NCBI GenBank assembly: GCA_030432455.1
Contig: JAUIHC010000121.1
Location: 1-8,148 of the forward strand
Source: Phycisphaerae bacterium
GTDB taxonomy: Bacteria; Planctomycetota; Phycisphaerae; Phycisphaerales; SM1A02
Length of the DNA: 8,148 nt
Direction: 5' to 3'
How positions within the stretch are numbered: the stretch's first letter is position 1; every line of letters begins with the position of its first letter. Made by a program: the position numbers and the translations under genes. This document shows positions 5,532 through 8,148 of the stretch, piece by piece. The notes below the pieces were generated by a model, which saw only the letters and a list, made by a program, of their open reading frames with translations, made no database searches and was not told where the DNA came from.

Positions 5532-5603
5532 GAGAATGGAGAACGGACGATCGACCGTGGGGCCGCGGCATTCGTGGCCCGCCGTGTTCCATCTTCCATT
5601 CTC
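5532..5603. repeat. 72-base palindromic stem-loop between two terminators
   Basis: GAGAATGGA (5532-5540) pairs perfectly with TCCATTCTC (5595-5603). Inside it GAACGG (5541-5546) can pair with the CCGTGTTC side (5582-5589) with a small bulge. At the tip GGGCCGCG (5560-5567) pairs with CGTGGCCC (5573-5580) around a 5-base loop. The whole forms a long interrupted cruciform or RNA hairpin. It is neither coding nor a standard terminator; it could be a REP-like element or a 3'-end stabiliser. Confidence 0.6.
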
Positions 5604-5614
5604 TCTCTTCAAGA

Positions 5615-5648
5615 CAAGGGCGTCCGGTCTCTCAACCGGACGCCCTTG
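5615..5648 (-). terminator. Terminator hairpin of the thioredoxin-fold gene
   Basis: CAAGGGCGTCCGGT (5615-5628) pairs perfectly over 14 bp with ACCGGACGCCCTTG (5635-5648) around a 6-base loop. On the minus strand it lies about 45 bases after the stop codon of the thioredoxin-fold gene and is followed by TCTTGAAG, a weak T-tract. It most likely ends that transcript. It could also act as a second stop for read-through from atpG. Confidence 0.7.
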
Positions 5649-5693
5649 AATCGACGGCACTCGCTCGTCGGCATCATGCTGCCGACGCCGACA

Positions 5694-6347
5694 TCACTTC
5701 ACCTTGACGCCGCATCCGAACGGACGCGTCTCGGCGGGGCTCACGGTCTCGCCGTTCTTCACCGCGGTCACGGCCTTGAGCACGTAGTTGGTCTCGGCCT
5801 GATCGCTGAACGCGCCCATGTATCGCATCACGCCCTCGCCGTCGATGACGTAGCAGTGCGGTGTGGTCTTCGCCTGATACGCCTTGGCGACGCTGGTGTC
5901 GGCGTCGATCAGGATCGGGGTCTTGATGCCGAGGGTCTTGGCCAACTCGGCGTCCTTCTTCGTCAGGTCCTCGGCGCTCATCCGCATCTTGTGGGTGGAC
6001 GAGTCGATGGTCAGGTAGACGACGTCCTCATCGACCTTCTTCAGATCCTCGTGGAGCTTCTTCACCTGGCCGGTGGTATGGATCGAGTTCCGGCTCTTGC
6101 CGCCCGAGTACGGGCAGGTCGGGCAGAACCACTCGATGACCACGATCTTGCCCTTGAAGTCGGAAAGCGAGTGCTCCTTGCCTTCCAGATCCTTGAGGGT
6201 GAACGCCGGGGCGGCCTCGCCGATCTTGGCGACCGCGGTCGTCTTCGCCGCGGCGGGCGGCGGGGCGGGAAGGGCGGTGGCGACCGAGGCGGCACCCGCG
6301 AGGGTGGCGAGTCCGAGGACGGCGGCAAGGCTGGTCATGCGACGCAT
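5694..6347 (-). CDS. Exported thioredoxin-fold (AhpC/TSA/TlpA-like) protein
   Basis: A 217-residue secreted redox protein, probably acting outside the cytoplasmic membrane as a thiol-disulfide oxidoreductase or peroxiredoxin-like reductase; the partner is unknown. The signal peptide spans about 1-26 (MRRMTSLAAVLGLATLAGAA, then SVATAL), followed by a Pro/Ala linker. The redoxin domain starts at IGEAAPAFTLKDLEGKEHSL (42-61). KIVVIEWFCPTCPYS (67-81) holds the active-site CPTC (Cys75, Cys78); the peroxiredoxin-like EWF context differs from classic WCGPC. The cis-Pro loop is KTTPHCYVID (160-169). A further cysteine lies in the conserved-looking tail RPFGCGVK (208-215, Cys212) and may be a resolving cysteine. 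The start at 6347 is supported by AGGAG at 6358-6354, 6 bases upstream. The gene follows the DsbD-N-like gene on the same strand across an 82-base gap, so the two probably form one operon. CPTC and the tail Cys suggest a disulfide relay, which is inference. Confidence 0.9.
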   Translation of the reverse strand: MRRMTSLAAVLGLATLAGAASVATALPAPPPAAAKTTAVAKIGEAAPAFTLKDLEGKEHSLSDFKGKIVVIEWFCPTCPYSGGKSRNSIHTTGQVKKLHEDLKKVDEDVVYLTIDSSTHKMRMSAEDLTKKDAELAKTLGIKTPILIDADTSVAKAYQAKTTPHCYVIDGEGVMRYMGAFSDQAETNYVLKAVTAVKNGETVSPAETRPFGCGVKVK

Positions 6348-6378
6348 GGAAGTCTCCTGATGTTGATGGCGGAGTGGT

Positions 6379-6401
6379 CCCCCGAGGATTCGGGTCGGGG
6401 G
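6379..6401. other. Stem-loop between the DsbD-N-like and thioredoxin-fold genes
   Basis: CCCCCGA (6379-6385) pairs perfectly over 7 bp with TCGGGGG (6395-6401) around a 9-base loop that itself could pair (CCCGA/TCGGG alternative). It is in the 82-base gap between two same-strand genes. No T-run follows it on the minus strand, so it is more likely an attenuator, a processing site or an mRNA stabiliser than a full terminator. Confidence 0.4.
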
Positions 6402-6429
6402 TGGGTGATCGATGGCGTCCGGATCGAGG

Positions 6430-7338
6430 TCAGTCTTTCACAGGGATCCGGAACGAGACGGCTCGATCGGTGGCGGCCGGGCCGAAGAGCACGAGCCCGG
6501 CGGCTTCGAGCGGTTTGCCGAGGGCGTTGTCGGGTTCGACGCGAAGGGGGACCTCGATTCGGAAACGACCGTCCTCGAGGGTCGCATCCACCGGTCGCCC
6601 GTCACCCGCCGCGACGCCGGGCGTCAGGTCGGGGATGAATCGGATCCGCGTCGCGTCGCCCGCGGATCCGGTCAGGACGAGTCGGCGGGTGTCGGGCGTG
6701 TCGCCTTCGACGATCGTCGCGGCCATGTCCGGCACCGTGGCCATGGGGATCGGCAGTCGCCCGGCCGCCTCGGCGAGCCGATTCCCGCGGGTCCGAAGGC
6801 TGTTGTCATCGGGGCGGGGGACGGTGAGGGTGACCGTGCCGGTGGCGTCGCCCATGAGGCACGCTCGCTTGCAGACCAGCCATTCCACCTCGACGGGAAG
6901 CGTGATCCGGCCGGGGGAGAGTTCCTTGCTCGCGGTGATCGGCACCAGCAGGACGACCTCGTCGGCATACCCGTAGGTGGTCTCGCCGTGGCCTTCGAAG
7001 ATGACGGGCCGCGGCCAGGCGATCTCGCCGACCGTGATCGACTCGGGGGCCTTGATGCGGATGCGGGGCTGGGTGCCGCTGTCGCCGGGGTTGTGCCAGT
7101 AGACATGCCATCCGGGTTGCATCCGCAGCCGCACGCCGAGGTGCGTCGTCGCGCCCGGCATGATCAGGTCGTCGGCGGTCAGCAGGTCCATCGACACCAC
7201 CTTGTCCCCGTCCGCGGGTTCGAGCGTGTCGAACCCGAACTGGGCCGCGGCCGGTCGGGTCGGGACGAGGATCGCGAGGGTGCAGAAGATCGTCGCAAGG
7301 ACCAGAAGGTGCGGTCGTCGATGGTGTGCCGGCGTCAT
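6430..7338 (-). CDS. Exported DsbD N-terminal (DsbC-like, PF11412-type) domain protein without membrane part
   Basis: Read from ATG 7338 the protein has 302 residues. A signal peptide with His/Arg-rich n-region (MTPAHHRRPH), hydrophobic LLVLATIFCTLAILV and cleavage after PTRPAAA leads to an extracytoplasmic domain. That domain carries the DsbD alpha/ScsB-type signature: GVRLRMQPGWHVYWHNPGDSG (starting about residue 68), IAWPRPVIFEGHGETTYGYA (106-125) and VEWLVCKRACLMGDA (151-165). Cys156 and Cys160 form the C-x3-C redox pair. In DsbD this domain receives electrons from a membrane domain; here no transmembrane segments follow, and residues about 200-302 are a second, unidentified beta-rich region. 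The ATG at 7389 in the same frame would add MGLDGRPPPTRSPSDLN, which spoils the signal peptide, so 7338 is preferred; neither has a good ribosome site. It lies upstream of the thioredoxin-fold gene and diverges from the rhodanese-like gene. Domain identity is firm; redox partnership is inferred. Confidence 0.85.
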   Translation of the reverse strand: MTPAHHRRPHLLVLATIFCTLAILVPTRPAAAQFGFDTLEPADGDKVVSMDLLTADDLIMPGATTHLGVRLRMQPGWHVYWHNPGDSGTQPRIRIKAPESITVGEIAWPRPVIFEGHGETTYGYADEVVLLVPITASKELSPGRITLPVEVEWLVCKRACLMGDATGTVTLTVPRPDDNSLRTRGNRLAEAAGRLPIPMATVPDMAATIVEGDTPDTRRLVLTGSAGDATRIRFIPDLTPGVAAGDGRPVDATLEDGRFRIEVPLRVEPDNALGKPLEAAGLVLFGPAATDRAVSFRIPVKD

Positions 7339-7400
7339 GTTCAGGTCCGAAGGCGAGCGAGTCGGTGGCGGTCTCCCGTCGAGACCCATGGAGTATGCCG

Positions 7401-7406
7401 TATCCT
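7401..7406 (+). promoter_or_regulatory. Candidate -10 box for the rhodanese-like lipoprotein gene
   Basis: TATCCT lies 31 bases before the ATG at 7438, giving a leader of about 25 bases that contains AAGGAG (7422-7427). No -35 element is evident. The opposing gene starts in the same short gap, so control regions probably overlap. Confidence 0.35.
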
Positions 7407-7437
7407 CCGGACCTCGTCAGCAAGGAGATTTCCCCGC

Positions 7438-7896
7438 ATGTGCCCCATTCGCGTCCGACGCCTCGTCCGAGCCTCGATGATCCCCGTCCTCCTGACCGTC
7501 GGCCTTCTGGGCGGTTGCAGCACCTCGACCAGCGACCGTGATCTCCGTCCGGTGACGCCACAGGAGGGCATCGCCCTCTCGGCGGGCACGCCGGGGACCG
7601 CCTTCACGGCCGCGACCCGCGGCATCTGGGTCGATCCGCGGCGGGCGGAGACCTACGCCGAGGCTCACATTCCCGACGCGATCAGCATTCCGTTCGGCAG
7701 CGGCGACTTCGAAGGCACCGCCCGCGAAAAGCTCAAGGGCTTCGATCCGATCATCGTCTACGGCGACGACTATCAGGACATCCTCGCCAACGCGGCGAGC
7801 AAGCGGTTGATCGAGATCGGCTTCAAGAACGTCTACACGCTGCGGGGCGGCATCCAGCAGTGGATCGCGGACGGGTACAAGGTCGAGGGGAAGTAG
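7438..7896 (+). CDS. Rhodanese-like domain lipoprotein lacking the catalytic cysteine
   Basis: A 152-residue lipoprotein with a single rhodanese-homology domain. The signal peptide (MCPIRVRRLVRASMIPVLLT, then VGLLGG) ends in lipobox LGGC, giving lipid-anchored Cys27. The domain follows: GIWVDPRRAETYAEAHIPDA (62-81, the usual D-x-R-E-Y-x-x-GHIPGA strand), AISIPFG, DPIIVYGDDYQD (103-114), NAASKRLIEIGFKNVYTLRG (118-137) and GGIQQWIADGYKVEG (137-151). Active rhodaneses have Cys after the VY strand (VYC then a six-residue loop); here that position is Gly109 and no other cysteine is in the mature domain, so sulfur transfer is unlikely and a binding or structural role is more plausible. AAGGAG at 7422-7427, 10 bases upstream, fixes the ATG at 7438. 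The gene diverges from the DsbD-N-like/thioredoxin pair, which suggests an envelope role. Confidence 0.9.
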   Translation: MCPIRVRRLVRASMIPVLLTVGLLGGCSTSTSDRDLRPVTPQEGIALSAGTPGTAFTAATRGIWVDPRRAETYAEAHIPDAISIPFGSGDFEGTAREKLKGFDPIIVYGDDYQDILANAASKRLIEIGFKNVYTLRGGIQQWIADGYKVEGK

Positions 7897-7909
7897 GGGG
7901 GGCGGGGCA

Positions 7910-8058
7910 GGCGGCGCGGACTCGCGTGGTGCGCAAGTCGTCCGCACGTTCAGACGCGCCAACCCCCGACACAGCGAGCATGGGCGGCGCGGACTCGCGT
8001 GGTGCGCAAGTCGTCCGCACGTTCAGACGCGCCAACCCCCGACACAGCGAGCATGGGC
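7910..8058. repeat. 73-base tandem duplication (about two copies)
   Basis: Bases 7910-7985 are repeated without a mismatch at 7983-8058, so two 73-base units lie head to tail (7910-7982 and 7983-8055) plus three further matching bases. Each unit can fold: GCGGAC pairs with GTCCGC (7916-7921 with 7940-7945 in the first copy) and an outer GGCG with CGCC (7910-7913 with 7957-7960). No protein or tRNA is recognisable in it. Perfect identity points to a recent duplication or an actively homogenised repeat. Confidence 0.9.
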
Positions 8059-8069
8059 CGAACGGCCCA
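8054..8069. other. Short hairpin at the end of the tandem repeat
   Basis: TGGGCC (8054-8059) pairs perfectly with GGCCCA (8064-8069) around the tetraloop GAAC. It begins at the last bases of the second 73-base unit. A second 5-bp hairpin, GCCCC/GGGGC, lies at 8093-8107. Neither has a T-run. They might end transcription of the rhodanese-like gene or of a gene beyond the right edge, but this is weak. Confidence 0.4.
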
Positions 8070-8089
8070 CGCGCAGCGCTCAAGATCGT

Positions 8090-8148
8090 TCAGCCCCCTT
8101 GCGGGGCCTCCGCCGCGCGACCGGAAGGTTGTTCGTCAATCAGCGGCG
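8090..8148 (-). CDS. Possible C-terminal end of a gene entering from the right edge
   Basis: On the minus strand one frame is open from the edge and would read PLIDEQPSGRAAEAPQGG before a TGA at 8092-8090. This resembles a low-complexity protein tail, but 18 codons in GC-rich DNA prove nothing, and one of the other frames is closed by an early stop. Equally the stretch may be non-coding. No other gene is visible between 7897 and 8148. Confidence 0.15.
   Translation of the reverse strand, partial: PLIDEQPSGRAAEAPQGG

Noticed and set aside
3596..5599. A 667-codon minus-strand open frame across the hydrolase and atpG genes
   Set aside because: It is antisense to two well-identified proteins, shows no recognisable domain and is Arg/Asp/Leu-biased as expected for a shadow frame in GC-rich DNA.
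6412..7437. In-frame extension upstream of the rhodanese-like lipoprotein giving a 494-residue protein
   Set aside because: The extension is antisense to the DsbD-N-like gene and lacks domains; the start at 7438 has a proper ribosome site and lipoprotein signal.
7910..8055. The 73-base units as a tandem tRNA pair
   Set aside because: The length fits, but there is no cloverleaf, no GTTCGAATC-type T arm in place and no acceptor stem on either strand.
7910..8058. A CRISPR array
   Set aside because: The units abut directly without variable spacers and there are only two copies.

Overview
The window is GC-rich, densely coded bacterial chromosome. Several things point to a planctomycete, possibly of the Phycisphaerae: a fused ThiD2-ThiE thiamine protein, a small lipoprotein of a type I associate with planctomycete genomes, a free-standing DsbD N-terminal-like protein beside an exported thioredoxin-fold protein, and blocks of CACGGAG-type repeats. 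The lineage is inferred from gene content and style; no rRNA or other marker is present to prove it.

Layout, left to right. Positions 1-736 (minus) hold the N-terminal 245 residues of a YtcJ-type amidohydrolase that runs off the left edge. It diverges, across only 58 bases, from a lipoprotein of unknown function (795-1484, plus). A convergent 304-base gap follows, filled by CACGGAG/CTCCGTG repeats arranged as a large inverted repeat. Next is a Mn-type superoxide dismutase (1789-2418, minus). It diverges from a two-gene unit on the plus strand: the ThiD2-ThiE fusion (2562-3698) and, overlapping it by ATGA, a PhnP-like metallo-beta-lactamase-fold hydrolase (3695-4534). The ATP synthase gamma subunit gene atpG (4589-5464, plus) follows with no other atp gene in sight and ends in a strong terminator. 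A convergent gap with three stem-loops separates it from a minus-strand pair: a DsbD N-terminal-like exported protein (6430-7338) upstream of an exported thioredoxin-fold protein (5694-6347). A rhodanese-like lipoprotein without the catalytic cysteine (7438-7896, plus) diverges from that pair. The right end (7897-8148) has no convincing gene but contains a perfect 73-base tandem duplication and two short hairpins.

How the genes relate. The right half looks like a small cell-envelope redox group: a DsbC/DsbD-alpha-like domain with a C-x3-C pair, a CPTC thioredoxin-fold protein, and a rhodanese-fold lipoprotein. The left half is ordinary housekeeping: oxidative defence, thiamine phosphate synthesis and ATP synthase. 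Three cytosolic genes (amidohydrolase, thiE, atpG) have no Shine-Dalgarno sequence but carry a TANNNT hexamer 6-9 bases before the start codon, which suggests leaderless transcripts. The sod, thioredoxin-fold and rhodanese genes have clear AAGGAG/AGGAG sites instead.

I did not find a clearly new multi-gene system. The most unusual items are the helically phased CACGGAG inverted repeat, the 73-base tandem duplication, the orphan atpG with a G-run promoter, the cysteine-less rhodanese lipoprotein, and the stand-alone DsbD-N/thioredoxin pair.
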